The notes under the pieces were generated by a model, which made no database searches, was not told the DNA's origin, and saw nothing but the letters and a program-made list of their open reading frames with translations. A program made the position numbers and the translations under genes. Positions 1-13,750 of a stretch of 64,000 bases of DNA are shown in pieces; the stretch's first letter is position 1; each line of letters begins with the position of its first letter. Source of the stretch: Arctopsyche grandis (Eukaryota; Arthropoda; Insecta; Trichoptera; Hydropsychidae); assembly GCF_051622035.1 (NCBI RefSeq), contig NC_135364.1, positions 16,987,001-17,051,000 of the forward strand, given 5' to 3'.

Positions 1-598
1 AAAAGCTTAATATTGTCGACAAATTAAAAGTAGTCATTAAATGTTATTTACAGTATAAATAACAATGTACTGTGACTCACCATTTTTAAATTAAGTTAAT
101 TTTTCTATTTAAAAAGAAAAATTCAGTATGATAAAATTAGATATATATGTACATACATGTCAAAACACTATTCACGTAATACGGTTCCAATATATTCACT
201 TACAGTAAACACAAATATATTATCAAATACCATTATTTTATATATTTTGACGTAGAAACATGTTGAAGAGGCCTTCGCTTAGTATTGGATGGTGTAACTT
301 TCAACGAAAAATTATTACTCGCAGAAGGTTCTACGTGCTATATTTTAGAAAATTGCAAAAATTTTAAATATTGTAAACTTTATTTAGTTAAATAGCAATA
401 AACAGCAACGGATCACATAAACATTGAGGTTACGTTTATCCTTATAAACTGCAACAACTTGAAATCAATAAAAAAAAAATCCACACGAAATAAAAATATG
501 CAAACGACTTTCGATTAAAAACAATCAATAATATTTTTCATGAGCTTTCAGTGACGCAGTTGACATTAGCAAAGTGTAAATGTCAATAATTGAACCAG
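1..598. other. AT-rich sequence, nothing recognised
   Basis: No open frame, RNA or repeat with identifiable ends was seen in this AT-rich stretch. Confidence 0.5.
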
Positions 599-860
599 GT
601 TAGGTAACCGATGGGGGGGCGCAGGGGGCCGAGGGGTGGCCGGTTGCGGGGGGGGAGAACGGAGAGAAGAAGAGTGCAACTTGCCTGAAATCAGGAGTCA
701 CCGACAGCTGATATTACGTAAGGGACCTTTTCGAGCTCCGCCACCGACGTTGACAACTCCGACACCCCCACCACACGATCCCGATTTCGACCATCAAATT
801 ATTTGCAAACAAAACACTAGAAATCGGCCATTAATCGATTTGCACAAATATTTATGAATC
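599..860. other. GC-rich island of unknown role
   Basis: A sudden GC-rich block with runs of seven and six G follows strongly AT-rich DNA. In this window such islands otherwise mark gene starts (VDAC, LIN54, TOR), so it may be the promoter or first exon of a gene lying left of the window on the minus strand. The 73-residue plus-strand frame inside it resembles nothing I know and has the composition of chance GC-rich reading, so I do not call it coding. Confidence 0.3.
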
Positions 861-1561
861 TCTGAACAAAATGAAATGATCCTTGTTATACCATCTAAGT
901 TGAGTCATTTTTTTTATATTATATATCTTTATGCCCGCTTTCGACGTTGGTTCCTCCACTCCACTATTTAAATTTTAGCGAAGTTTTAAGGTCTGTTCAT
1001 ACATATCCAGCACGACCCGTATCCTGCAGGTGTCATGCAAGTGCGGATAGTATTCTTTGGTACATTGTATGTACGTATTCATACTCCATTCGCGCATGCG
1101 TATTTACGCATTCATACGCGTCCATATAGAATGTACTAAAGAATACTGCCCGTACTTGCAGGATTCGGGTTGTGCTGGATAGGTATGCAGTGGCGGACTG
1201 GCCATACAAGCGTACATGCCCGATGGCATGTGGGCCCCACTATCCGTTAGAAAATATGGGCCCTCAGTAAAATTAAATAACTTTTTAATTTAACTATTTC
1301 ACGTGTGTAATAGTTTGGGTATTTCAACAAAACAAATTTCTTACGATATACACAAACAACTAATGCCTGCTTTAACAGCCCAAGGATCGGTTAACTTTTT
1401 TTATTAGGCTCGAAATGTAAGTTTCAACATTTGCGTGGGCCCTTTTACCGGGCCCATTTCCAACCTCAATATTATGCATATACCAATACCTATGTAACAA
1501 CTACCTACTGAAATAAAAATGGGAATAAACAAATTTCCCTGAATAATATAAACTGAATTGC

Positions 1562-4233
1562 TTAACCTTTCCTTACCGGTGATAGAAACATAGTCGACAT
1601 TTACTCTAATTGTGTGAATATCTCTGTAAATATACTAAATACAGAGTTCATATTTTGGGTATTCCTCAGCAATACATTAATGTATTAGATAGAATTATTA
1701 TAATATACACGTATTTATCTGACGCAACAGAAAAAAATATTTTATCGAAGAATCGGGCATAATGCACAAATGCAGTGTGTGTTATTACGTTTTTTCCTTC
1801 AGTCGTGTCCCATTCTCGGTGCGCGCGTGTTGTTTTTTCGTTTCGGAGCTTTTTTGTACCGTGTGGACCAGCACTTTATTTGTGTTTCTTGATTATTATA
1901 TAGTAAATACGGTAATAATTATTTAATGTTATTTTTTTTTAATTTGCTATGCTACATTGTATATTATATTTATATTTTCAAAGACAATTTTAATTTTAGA
2001 AAAAAATGGCTGAAAGAAATTTGATGAATGAAGAGGAATATGATAGCGATCTCGATTTTGAAATAAATGATAATTTTACTGATACGGAAGATTTTATTGA
2101 AGATATGGAAGATACAGATTCGGAATTAGAGGCCAGTGAAAATGAAGACGAAGAAGTGTATACATCGAATCATGGATTTCAATGGAATTCATTACCACCA
2201 TCATCCTCAAGACGTAGAGAGTGCAATATTGTTACCGAAAATTCAGGACTTATAAATGGTAGCACTACTGTAAATACTATTAGAGAAATGTTCTCTTTGT
2301 TTATAAATTCAAATATGGTGAGAGAAATATGTGAACAAACGAATCGTCAGTTACATCGTACATCCACGAAATTTATCGAGCCGATATTGGCAGAAGAATT
2401 GCTTGCATTCATTGGAATAATGCTTGCGTCTGGCAGAAATAGGACCCGAAAATTAAGCTTAAATGAATTGTGGACTAATGACAGCGCTTTTTGCCAACCA
2501 TTTTTTACGGCATCTATGTCTTGGGATAGGTTCATCACAATATTCAGTCAAATTCGTTTTGACGACAAAGAAACCAGACAAGAAAGAATACACGTGTCGT
2601 CTGATAAATTAGAACCTATCAGGACAATTTTTAATGAATTTGTAGAAGAATGTAAACGTAATTATTCTCCAAGTTGCAACATTACTGTGGATGAACGTTT
2701 GGCTACCTATAGAGGCAATTGCCCATTCCGCGTATATATGAAGTCGAAACCCGGTAGATATGGAATAAAAATGTGGGTATCGGCTGACTCTTCAACAGCA
2801 TATATATTAAATATACAGGTTTATACAGGTATGGTTAATAATTGCCGAGAGATAAATCAAGGGAATCGTGTAGTGATGGATTTAGTTCAACCGCAATATG
2901 GCACCAATAGAGGTGTAACAACGGACAACTTTTTTACTTCGGTGGCATTAGCTGATAGCCTTTTAGATAAAGGGCTAACTCTAACTGGTACCCTACGTAA
3001 AAATAAACGGGAAATTCCCAAAGAATTTTTACCATCGAAACAAAAATGACAAGTGAGTATTCTTGTGCAAGATCAACAAGAAGATGGCCTTTTAGAGTGT
3101 TTATGGAGATGCTGGATATAGCTGCGCTAAATGCATATTTGCTATGGGCGCAGAAATATCCAGAATGGAAGGCGAATAACAGAAGTCGACGAAAATTATT
3201 TATTAGAGAACTTAGTTTGGAATTAGCTATGCCCAATATTGTAAGGAGAAAAAAAAGTACAGTAAAATTCCATAAACAACAACAGGATGCTATTGATATG
3301 GTTATATCGCAGTATGATCGACAATCACTAGAAGCACATTCCACTAACATTCCGCAAGAAGGCATATCGGAGAATACATCTACCATTTCTAGAGTGCAAA
3401 CGAGAAACTGTAGATTCTGCCCTTATCCAATGATAAAAAAAAGAACTCGGCTATTGTGCTATATTTGTCAAAAGCCTGTTTGTATAACGCACAGAATTGA
3501 ACAAAAAATTATTTCATGCTCTGATTGTTATGTAATGGACACAAATATTTAATTTTATTGTTATTCGGTTTTCGTACATTTTTGATGCTATTGTTCTTTA
3601 CTTACATTTACATAAAATTTATATTTTTATCATTCATGTGAATTTTGTAATTTTTGTAATTGTCTACTTGTATTATAGCAAGGATGAATACTTATATTTA
3701 TCAATTAATTTTCAACGTTTTATTATTGTCTTATATTTTTTTTATTTACGTTTACTTCTCATTTTTTTTTATCAATTTATGTATTTGTGTATTAAAATTA
3801 TTATTGTGAAAATAAATACATAAAAAGTACATATAAATATATTTTATTTAATTTGATGAAAAAATTGAATATATTTTTACGCATAGGTTTTGAATCATCG
3901 CGTAATTCTGGCGGATGTGGCGTGATTTCTGATCAGCGAGTCGCGGAGTGGGGGCCTAGTGTTCGTCCTCACTTGGAGATGGGCGGTCTTCTGTGATTGT
4001 CGTTCACGCGTCTTCAATTTCATGCTTTTTAGATCGTTTTTAGCAGTATATTACCAATATTGATACATATATATACATTTATATAGATACGGACTATTAC
4101 TATAGTCATGAATAGAAGGAAAAATGGTTAAATATTCATATTTATCCGACTTTAAAATCACGAATTTCTAGAACGACTGAGTCGACATCACCGCTGCACG
4201 CGTAATTTTTTAGCACCGTAAGGGAAAGGTTAA
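1562..4233 (+). mobile_element. piggyBac-family element, nearly complete
   Basis: TTAA target duplications lie at 1562-1565 and 4230-4233. The adjoining imperfect inverted repeats read CCTTTCC(C)TTAC(C)GGTG from each end. Both ends also carry a subterminal GTCGAC motif (near 1592 and 4181). The length of about 2.7 kb is typical of an autonomous piggyBac. It encodes the transposase described at 2006-3552, which is broken, so this copy cannot supply its own enzyme. Confidence 0.9.
2006..3552 (+). pseudogene. piggyBac transposase, broken by an internal deletion and frame change
   Basis: The first frame (2006-3049) has the acidic N-terminus and DDE_Tnp_1_7 domain of a piggyBac transposase. The first catalytic Asp is visible in TVDERLATYRGNCPF and the second in TTDNFFTS. 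The frame stops just after the KNKREIPKEFLPSK motif. The second frame (3046-3552) resumes at SEYSCARSTRRWPF and ends with the family's cysteine-rich zinc finger (CRFCP, CYICQKPVC, CSDC). About 80-90 residues normally lie between these motifs, including the third catalytic Asp in the GGVD segment, and they are absent. A deletion that also shifted the frame explains this. The region is recognisable but not functional as a single protein. Confidence 0.9.
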
Positions 4234-4486
4234 AACAATTTTGATAGGACGATTCATCATCAACCAGCGATTTAAATTTACTTCATACATACTTTCAAAA
4301 TAACATTTGATTATACTTCGACGATATAGTAAGATTTAAATACACAATTTTAAACAGTTTCCGAATATTAAATCTATTCCTAATCTAGACAAATCCATGT
4401 ATATAGAAACATAGGATAGGGGCCCCCTCCCCAAAATCCTGATTTTCGATTAACATTAATTGAAAATATTATGCATTTTTTGTTTT

Positions 4487-5100
4487 CAGGGACGTAATTT
4501 GGGGGGGCACTCGCCCCCCTAAATTAAGGAATAGTGTGAATTTAGAAAATATTATGGATTTAATGATTATTGAGATACTATGGATCTATGAATGCTGCGT
4601 TTATTTCTTATGTACATATGTTACTTTTGGGTAACTAATAAAATAATCGCTGCTATGTGCTTTGAAAAAAAAAGATTTTATTATTTTGAAGCAAGTATAT
4701 TTTGGTTTTTAAGTGGTATGCCATTAGTAACATTCTTAGAAATTGTTCATCCCATGGAGCGAATCGTTAGAAAGGTCCCCTTTACTTTATTTTGTCTCAA
4801 AAACAGATGTGTATCGTTTATTTTTCCGAATGTTCGTATATTTTTGGATATAGTGATACATTTTGATGGTCGATTTTTGTTAACCATGTGAAGATTTTTG
4901 GAAAAAAATTTTCGCCTGCGGCGCTTTTTTGACTTTTTACATAATATTTTTTTATAATTATTTTTTCAAAAATAAGCTTAACTTTTTCATATTTTATATT
5001 TTCCATTTTTATTCCGATATAAAAAAGATTTTTTGAAATAAAATTCAATTTGACCAATCTTTGCCTGCCCCCCCAAGAAAAAGCTGAAATGACGTCCCTG
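4487..5100. mobile_element. hAT-like MITE, CAGGGACGT family
   Basis: The ends are CAGGGACGTAATTT at 4487 and AAATGACGTCCCTG ending at 5100, with G- and C-runs just inside. The flanking 8-mers (TTTGTTTT and ATTGTTTG) agree at 6 of 8 positions, suggesting an aged 8-bp duplication. The element at 57628-57920 shows the same end architecture, including the shared AAAGCTGAAATGA motif. The 99-residue frame inside is not recognised. Confidence 0.65.
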
Positions 5101-5479
5101 ATTGTTTGCTACCGAAAGTAAAAGCCGCTTTTATGCCGCATTCTTTTATGATGCATTCTATGACAAGGATTAAAACGAAATATACAATGTAATTTATGGA
5201 TCTATTTTGCTTTTGCCATTTTTCTTGTACCTAAATTTGTTTATTCCCATTTTTGAAAATTTTATTTATTTTTTGCCCTTGATTTTTAGCGTGATGGAAA
5301 GAAGAAAATTTTGTTATATGGGGGGGGGGGACAAATTTTTTTAACCCTGGGTAGGGGCCCCCTTTGACTCCTGGCATGCACTGATTTCAGTCCCAGTCCG
5401 CCACTGTAGGTATGAACAGACCTTTATTCGGAAAACCAACAATTAAAAAACCCAGAAGAAACAACTTGCGCTAATCGAA

Positions 5480-5757
5480 TACATTAGTTATATATAAAAA
5501 TGAATGTGTCTGTGTGTCTTGAATAGGCTGCTAAACCACTGAACCGATTACGATGAAACTTTCAGGATTTGTTGTGTGCATGTCCAGGAAGATTATTGTG
5601 CAAAAAAACGGGAATGAGTGTCATTGCAATGCAATAATTTCAAATGTGTTCGTTACCTGCATTTTTCCAACAAATGGGAACGGGAACGAGAACGGGAATG
5701 GGAATTGCATGCGTTATTATGGCATTGCAACGCATGCCGGGGTTCAGCTAGTTAGTT
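5480..5757 (+). mobile_element. Helitron-like non-autonomous element, 3' end on plus strand
   Basis: The right end shows a long hairpin (GCATGCGTT at about 5708 pairing with AACGCATGC near 5729-5737) followed within about 15 bases by CAGCTAG then T. This is the Helitron 3' signature (stem-loop then CTAG before a host T). The body contains a GCTGCTAAACCACTGAACCG block common in dispersed arthropod repeats. The left boundary is approximate. Confidence 0.55.
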
Positions 5758-6204
5758 ATAAAATTGTCTTACGTAAAAAAACGGATTGGGTTTGTAGTTA
5801 CACCAAGATTCTGAATTTTTTCTTGGCAGATTTGACAATACTAGTTATTTAGACATTGGTCTGATTAGTAAATTTAGGGCAAAAAACCGAGTACTTGGTA
5901 CACAATCTTAAATCAATTTTATTAACAAATCCTAGGTTTATTTTTACTTGATGATGTTGTAGCGAAGCGTAATAATTAGTTTTTGACTGTGAAGTGTACA
6001 TCATGAAACTAGACAAGTATTTTTATTTTACTTGAATCTCAAAATTCTATATATGGAATCATATATACCTACATATATACATATAATCATAATTTACTTG
6101 ACTCAAATGTCTGGTTTTTTTATTTGTAAAATTACTTTCATTGTGCTTTAAAAGAAAAAAAAAAGAGTAAAGGGGTTATTTTGCACATTGCGAACGCGCA
6201 CAAG
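5758..6204. other. Intergenic, nothing recognised
   Basis: AT-rich sequence with short palindromic TACATATATAC tracts. No gene or bounded repeat was seen. Confidence 0.4.
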
Positions 6205-6385
6205 ACAGTGGTTGCCACAAAAATTGCAAATACAGAATACTTGGCACTCAAGTTCTCGTTAATATAATAGTTCGTAAGGGTTGCTCTCAATGAATGGAAT
6301 TTTCGGGTGCCAGATGTTCCGTGATCGAGATTTTAGTGACGTGTGCGAGATTGCTTTGTGCGAAACAATCACGGAACCAAAAAAA
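6205..6385 (+). repeat. Diverged repeat shared with the TOR upstream region
   Basis: The block around TTGGCACTCAAGTTCTCGTT and the following CCAGATGTTCCG motif recurs in the same order and orientation at about 41685-41840. The two copies are clearly related but diverged. No terminal repeats were found. Confidence 0.6.
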
Positions 6386-6718
6386 AAAGATTTTGACACT
6401 GAAAAATAATGACAGAATACAAAAAAATAAATTTAAACGGGTTTGCTTACAAATGATTGAAAACCACCCAGCTGCATACTCATTTCGATTGAATTTCATA
6501 ATGTACGAAAGACGAGATATTCATGGGGTTGCGCAAATGATATTTCGATGTATGTATGTACATTGGTGATTGGAAATTCTTAAAATTGAGTTGGATCTTT
6601 CTGGCAAGTTTAAAATGGCAAAAGCCGAGACAAAAGTATGAAATGAGCATGCGCCCGCTTGGTTTGCAATCGTTTGTAGCGCAGGAAATTTAAACATGGT
6701 CAATTTATTCGGGTCTAC

Positions 6719-7077
6719 CTCACGGGCCCGAAAGTGAAACGCCCGAAAACGCAAATATCGGAAGGCAAAGATCGAAAATCGAAAGATCTTAAGTCGAAAG
6801 ATAAAAAAAAGGGTACATGGTAAACGGTACTATGTATATATAATATATATGAGTGGCATGCGGTGAAATTATCTCTCTTTTTGTCATACAGCCTTGTTTA
6901 ATGTGCGCGCGCAGAATACGGGAGGAAAAGCCTGTTCCTCTTGTTCCTGTTGTATCCTGCTCGCGCAAATTAAGTGAGTATGTACCGTTTACCATGCACC
7001 CTTTTTTATCTTTCGACTTAAGATCTTTCGATTTTTGATCTTTGCGTTTTCGGGCGTTTCATTTTCGGGCCCGTGAG
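6719..7077. mobile_element. Large foldback MITE
   Basis: Arms of roughly 110-120 bp are inverted copies. The left arm begins CTCACGGGCCCGAAA at 6719 and the right arm ends with CGGGCCCGTGAG at 7077. Each arm runs through AAAGATCTTAAGTCGAAAGAT (or its complement) to a GGTACATGGTAAACGGTAC block near the centre. No clear target duplication was found, so superfamily assignment is open. Confidence 0.7.
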
Positions 7078-7773
7078 CAGAGAAATGTAATATTAATAGA
7101 AGTGGCTTTATGTGTTCTTTTGTTGTCAAGTGACATTCTGTCCACGGACAGATCTAAATAATTTTAGCATCAGTCGTATTTGACGTTTGGTGTTCGACGT
7201 ACATATGTCCGATAAAAACTTCTCTGTTTGTTTATATTACTCGCAAGATGGGCAAGCATCGGCAAAAATTGCACAATACATTCAAAAACACACAATAAAC
7301 AACATGGGATACATTTTTATAAATAAATTGATCCGATTTATAGAGACGTACCGCATAAAGTTGACAACAATTATTTATTCGTAAGGGCCCCTCTATTCTT
7401 ATCACATCTCTCTGCCCGTGAGGGAGACCGAATTTATTCATATGTGATTGAAACCGCATTTAGATCGGCTATGATCGAATGAAATTTAATCGCAATTTGA
7501 ATTGAAACAAATCAAAATCTGCAATTTGCATGAAATAAAATGCACAAATGGATGAGATAATAAAAATAAGGGAAATGTCTAGTAGTAGGATTGAAAATAA
7601 AAAAAATAAAATAGCATGCGGAAGACAAGCAATGTGCGTGTGTGGCAGTGGTGTGAGTGAACGTGTAGACGCACGTGGTCGTCCTTTCGTGTGTGGCCGC
7701 GGACCGGAAAACACCTGGAAGGAAAGAAGGAAACCGTTTCTTCTCTTCACTCGCCCACTCTTCATTCGTTCAA
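7078..7773 (+). promoter_or_regulatory. eEF1B upstream region with pyrimidine-rich leader
   Basis: This is the upstream flank of the eEF1B gene. The last 40 bases before the ATG are pyrimidine-rich (CGTTTCTTCTCTTCACTCGC at about 7735), as expected of the 5'-terminal oligopyrimidine leaders known for translation-factor mRNAs. The exact transcription start cannot be placed from sequence alone. Confidence 0.35.
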
Positions 7774-9823
7774 ATGGCTTTCACATTCGAGAACAACCCG
7801 AAGGGTCTGGAGAAGCTGAACGGCTTCTTGGCTGACAAAAGTTTCCTTTCTGGGTAACCTACGATTGCGCATTCCCATTCCCCCCCACCCCCACCCCCAC
7901 ACACACTTCTTTTGCAACTGTCATACCCGTTTCATTTTTATTCTATTTTAACCAATAGCCGTATCGGATGATCTCTATTTCATAATTCATTCAAAAGTCG
8001 ATTTTTCTTTGCCATATCGCGTCCAACGCATCGCCATTTCGTATTTTGCTTGTAATAATAGAATTTGATCACGTCTGTACATGCATTTTCTTCTCGGAGA
8101 CAGTATGTATAATATATTAAAAAAAAAACAAACACGAGTATATAATACACGCTAGTTTGGAATGAAATTCGCTATTAAAAATTTTAATACACAACTACTT
8201 CAATAAAAATTTCACGACTACTCAGCTATCTTGCCAGTTCAATTCAATGTCGTCTATTTCTAGATGTAAACAATATTATATATAAAAAATTGTAAATTAT
8301 ATTAAAGTTTGTTAAATTGGCTAAAAAGTAAATAGATAAAATCTAGTCTTTGATTTTATGTTTTACGTATCATTCTTAGTGAGCAATCCCTGGGAAACTT
8401 AGCATTGGTGCTGGAGGCATTAAAAAGTTATTTAAGAGGGCTGTACACCCGAAACCTTAATTTTGTTGCCGTTCCTTTCTTCTATATATATATTGAGTGA
8501 ATGCGACAATATATATCAATATATATATTGAGTGAATGCGACAATTGCGCTTCGACCAGATAAAACGTATTTTAAATCGACAAAATCGAGGTTTCGTATT
8601 CCCCTATTTTCTCCTCCGAAACTGGACCAATTTAAAAAAAAATTTCATCATCGGTATGAGAAAGATATTTTCTGTGCAACTATGCGCGTATTTTTTTTTT
8701 AAATCGACCGTTAAATAAGCACGCTGGACTCTTTTCGTGGGTGTAAAAAAGAGGCGATTTTATAGATGTTTGGCGGCACCTAGCTCCTATAAAAAAATAA
8801 CTAATCAAAAAAATAAAACGATAAATGCATCCCAATGGTGGATATCCATAGCATATTAAAAAATAATTTCTCTAGTGTCATAATTGAGGAAGGGAGAAGT
8901 GTAATACGTTTGTATGGACAAAGCGCTAGTGTCCAGCCCTCTTAATAGGCAATAATAATACATATACTAAATTTTTCATTATTAGTTCATAAAAATCAGC
9001 TCCCAAAATTAGTTTTCTGTAAGTTGATACCCAGCCAAATCACTCTTAGATTCACAAATTTATCAAACCTCATCAAAACTCTTTGGAAAATATAATTGCA
9101 AAATGAATAATGCTTGGTATCAAGTATCATTAAACATTTTTTTGAATTTTCAGTTATCAACCATCGAAAGCAGACACTAGTGTCTATGATAACCTAGGAA
9201 ATGCTCCAGCCAAGACATTCATCAACATCTTGAGGTGGTACAACAATATCGCTTCTTACTCCCAGGCAGAGCGATCAAGCTTCACCGGACAACCTTGGTC
9301 GGTGAAGGGAGAAGCTAAGAAACCTGCCGCAGCTCCCGCTAAGGCAGCAGCACCAGCCGATGACGACGATGTAGACCTATTCGCTTCGGACGAAGATGAG
9401 GTTCGTACTGATACGTTTATATTTTTCAAATAAATGTCATTCGTAAAAATAGTTAATGTAATTTATTTTTTTCAATAGAATGCTGATGCGGCGGCAGTTA
9501 GGGAACAGAGATTAAAGGAATACGCAGAAAAGAAATCTAAAAAACCCGCCCTCATTGCAAAATCCTCGATCGTCCTAGATGTCAAACCTTGGGACGATGA
9601 AACCGACATGAAAGAAATGGAAAAAGTTGTTAGGGCTATTACCATGGACGGTCTCATTTGGGGCGCGTCAAAACTAGTACCAGTTGGATACGGAATCCAC
9701 AAATTACAAGTTATGTGTGTCGTAGAAGACGACAAAGTATCCATAGATCTTCTCACCGATATTATCCAAGAACACGAAGAATTAGTTCAATCTGTTGATA
9801 TTGCTGCTTTTAATAAGATTTAA
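7774..9823 (+). CDS. eEF1beta: Elongation factor 1B beta (eEF1-beta), GDP/GTP exchange subunit
   Basis: Three exons, 7774-7853, 9154-9400 and 9479-9823, join in phase to 223 codons, matching the usual 220-230 aa. The protein recharges eEF1A by swapping GDP for GTP during translation elongation. The N-terminal GST-C-like region ([19 protein letters not shown]) is followed by an Ala/Lys linker. An acidic segment [14 protein letters not shown] matches the conserved CK2 target region. The C-terminal guanine-exchange domain carries [19 protein letters not shown] and ends DIAAFNKI. The ATG follows a pyrimidine-rich leader, and AATAAA lies shortly downstream of the stop (near 9880). Intron 1 (1.3 kb) contains a TTAA-flanked MITE. 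It is convergent with erlin. Confidence 0.97.
8432..8945. mobile_element. TTAA-ended MITE in eEF1B intron 1
   Basis: The ends are TTAAGAGGGCTGTACAC at 8432 and the near-complement ending CCAGCCCTCTTAA at 8945. Either TTAA (piggyBac-type) or the inner TA (Tc1/mariner-type) could be the target duplication. Inside is a tandem duplication of TATATTGAGTGAATGCGACA (near 8488 and 8526). Confidence 0.65.
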
Positions 9824-10602
9824 GTTTAATTTATGATTTTTGGTCCACCGTTTTTAAATTCATATACAATTTAATTCATAAATAAATCTTTTATTAAACT
9901 TTTTGCGCCATCTCTTTTACATCCCTTGTTCCATATATTATATATGTACATATATATATTTTGAAAACTTAATAAATAATCCATGGTAACCGAATTTTCC
10001 AAAACAATTCACAGCAAGCTTGTAAATGCGTCTTATACGCAAGTCCTCAACTTTCGTACAAATGAGGTTTTTACAGAAAAAGGAAATTCAACTGATCTAC
10101 AAAATATTAATAAGATGCAAATTGTAGAGAAGAAGCTTGTAATGAAACATTATTGTGGCTAACAGTCAAAAAAATCGATGAAACTTTCATGCGACTTGGA
10201 AATAGCAGAATTATATAATCCCCAATAAAGAGTATAACTCAAGCGCATGGGGAATTTGATGAGTTTATGAAAATAAATACCTCCAAGCACTGTTTTTCTT
10301 TTTGTGCGCATTTTCAGGAACTAATTACATATGTACGAAGGTCCAGGACTCGTTATATATGTATGTACATAAATATATAGATTGATAGGATACATGCGAA
10401 TTAAAAATAACAACATAATTAACAAAATATTCCTTTTAATGGTACATATCTCCTTTAGTCTTAAGATCATTCTCACTACGCATTTTCTGCCTGCTATATT
10501 TCGAGTCTATACAGGTATGTACATAATTATAATTCGAATTAAAGTCTTCATTAAAAAACATAGAAACAGGCAGAAAACCATACAGTGAGATCGGTTACAA
10601 TC
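9824..10602. other. Convergent 3' flanks of eEF1B and erlin
   Basis: Contains the presumed 3' UTRs of both genes. An AATAAA for eEF1B is visible near 9880. No other gene or bounded repeat was recognised. Confidence 0.5.
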
Positions 10603-12054
<1,452 letters not shown>

Positions 12055-12490
12055 AGTTAAATATTTGGTAGTGAGCTAAAATGGTTTAACTTACTCAATA
12101 CAATTACGTCAAATCTGTTAATATTAATTAAAGTATGATTTAATAAATAAGCATTAACTACCTATGTATAAAAGAGTAATAGTAGTATTATACTTCAGAA
12201 GAGTGACCGGCTATTTGTATTTGACATCTATGGCCGTAAGAAACATTTTGACGGCCACACAAAGTGTGCAAAAAATATAAGTTTTGACTAAATTGAATAG
12301 ATTGTGCAAATGTCACTCTATCAACACTAAGATGAAGCTGAAAAAATCGCTTGACATTTTTTTAAGTATAAAATTACTTAATAGTATCCAATTTACGCCT
12401 TCAACAAAGTTTAAACCTTCCTTTTGATTTTGGTCCAGTCGCTACACAAGACGGCCATTCGTGTAGGTGTTGTATGAAGTATATGCGCGT
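12055..12490. other. Erlin 5' flank
   Basis: Erlin upstream region. No bounded element was identified. Confidence 0.4.
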
Positions 12491-12493
12491 AAT

Positions 12494-12641
12494 GGCGCAT
12501 GCTACACAATCAATACGGATCGTGATTCTAGTATCGTGGATTTCAAAAAAGTCCAGATGTACTACAGACTATCACGATACTAACCTATCCTTGATCTTCA
12601 TACGTGTGAGTGTTAATAATATTGATAGTGTAGCATGCCCC
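12494..12641. mobile_element. Foldback MITE, 148 bp
   Basis: The arms GGCGCATGCTACACAATCAATA and, inverted, GGGGCATGCTACACTATCAATA lie at the two ends, flanked by AAT on both sides (12491-12493 and 12642-12644). Inner arms are also partly complementary (GTGATTCTAGTATCGTG against CACGATACTAAC). Confidence 0.65.
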
Positions 12642-13750
12642 AATGGGGGGAAAAAATCACAGAATAAATATAGAACCAAATAAAGATTTGAAGAATTATA
12701 TTGTAATTTCGTCTTTAAAATACATCTATTCAACTGTTGAAAATATGACAATAAACTTGCATATATACAAATATATAAAACTCACGCAAACAACATATAC
12801 ACACAACTGTTAATAAATTATAGATAAAATTAAGAGTTAAAAAAGCACCAAATCAATGTTTTGGAATCCATTTAGCTTTCTCAATTATCTTTCTTTTAAA
12901 TTTGTACGATAACAAATACGTTCTTATATTACAAACACAATTGTATTCATTTGCCTACTCTACTTACGATAATAAAATATGATAAAATTCTCTTATTAAT
13001 AACGTCATCTTAATATAGGTATAATTCGTTGATATATTTTATTTATAATCAAATGCCACCCGAACCTCACGATATTGCTTTTTTAAATGACTATGCCATA
13101 TTATAATCTTATATACAAATCGAATTGGTTTTTGGTATTTTGTAATTAATATAAATAAATATAATATACTTATTATTTACATGCACAATAACATGCAAGT
13201 CATTTTTAAATAAACACATATAAACGTTTTAAAACAAATTCCAATGAACATGCAAACAGTATCATTACTTTTATATAAACAATTAAATATTAAGTCTAAT
13301 GTAAAATTATATTACATTATTTAAGGCAGAAGATCAATTATAAAGGCGATTCAACGTAAAAGACCAGAAGTTTTTTTTAAATAAAACATATTTTATGAAT
13401 AAACATCGAAAATCTTATTTAATAACCATTCAAAAAGTTTATTTTCTTTAAAAAGTTAATCTACAAATTCCTAATCACCTGGAAGACAACATATGCATGA
13501 ACTATAAATGCCAATAATCCATTGATATTACAACATTTTATCGAAAACTTTGACCTTTTATTAACTGCCTGTAAACGAGCTTTTGGTAGTCTTATGAATG
13601 ACATTTTGTTCCATAGATTAAATATGACAAATCAGAAACAAAAAAGATTTTCGATGTTCACAAATAAAAAGTTTTTTTATTTAAGAAAAACTTCAAGCTC
13701 GTTGCCCTTTATAAATATTAATTTCAACATTCGTAATAACTATAAATAAA
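12642..13750. other. LIN54 3' flank
   Basis: AT-rich sequence downstream of the LIN54 stop, probably its 3' UTR in part. No coding frame or bounded repeat was recognised. Confidence 0.4.

Larger units (their letters stand above)
1188..5406. mobile_element. hAT-like element interrupted by piggyBac and a second small hAT-like element
   Basis: The terminal inverted repeats are CAGTGGCGGACTGG at 1188-1201 and its exact complement ending at 5406. They are flanked by a perfect 8-bp duplication TAGGTATG at 1180-1187 and 5407-5414, the hallmark length of hAT insertions. No hAT transposase remains in the roughly 1.5 kb that is not piggyBac, so this was a non-autonomous copy. The interior holds a piggyBac copy (1562-4233) and a second hAT-like MITE (4487-5100). 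Confidence 0.85.
989..5423. mobile_element. Foldback MITE (about 208 bp) split by a hAT-like insertion
   Basis: The outer ends are inverted copies: AGGTCTGTTCATAC at 989-1002 and its complement ending at 5423, flanked by TTA at 986-988 and 5424-5426. The element is almost wholly palindromic. Its arms (about 1003-1062 and 1132-1179) repeat the block from TATCCAGCAC to the AGTATTCTTT stretch in opposite orientation. Taking out the insertion at 1188-5414 restores a roughly 208 bp element. A 3-bp TTA duplication fits PIF/Harbinger-type MITEs, but that family label is inference. Confidence 0.7.
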
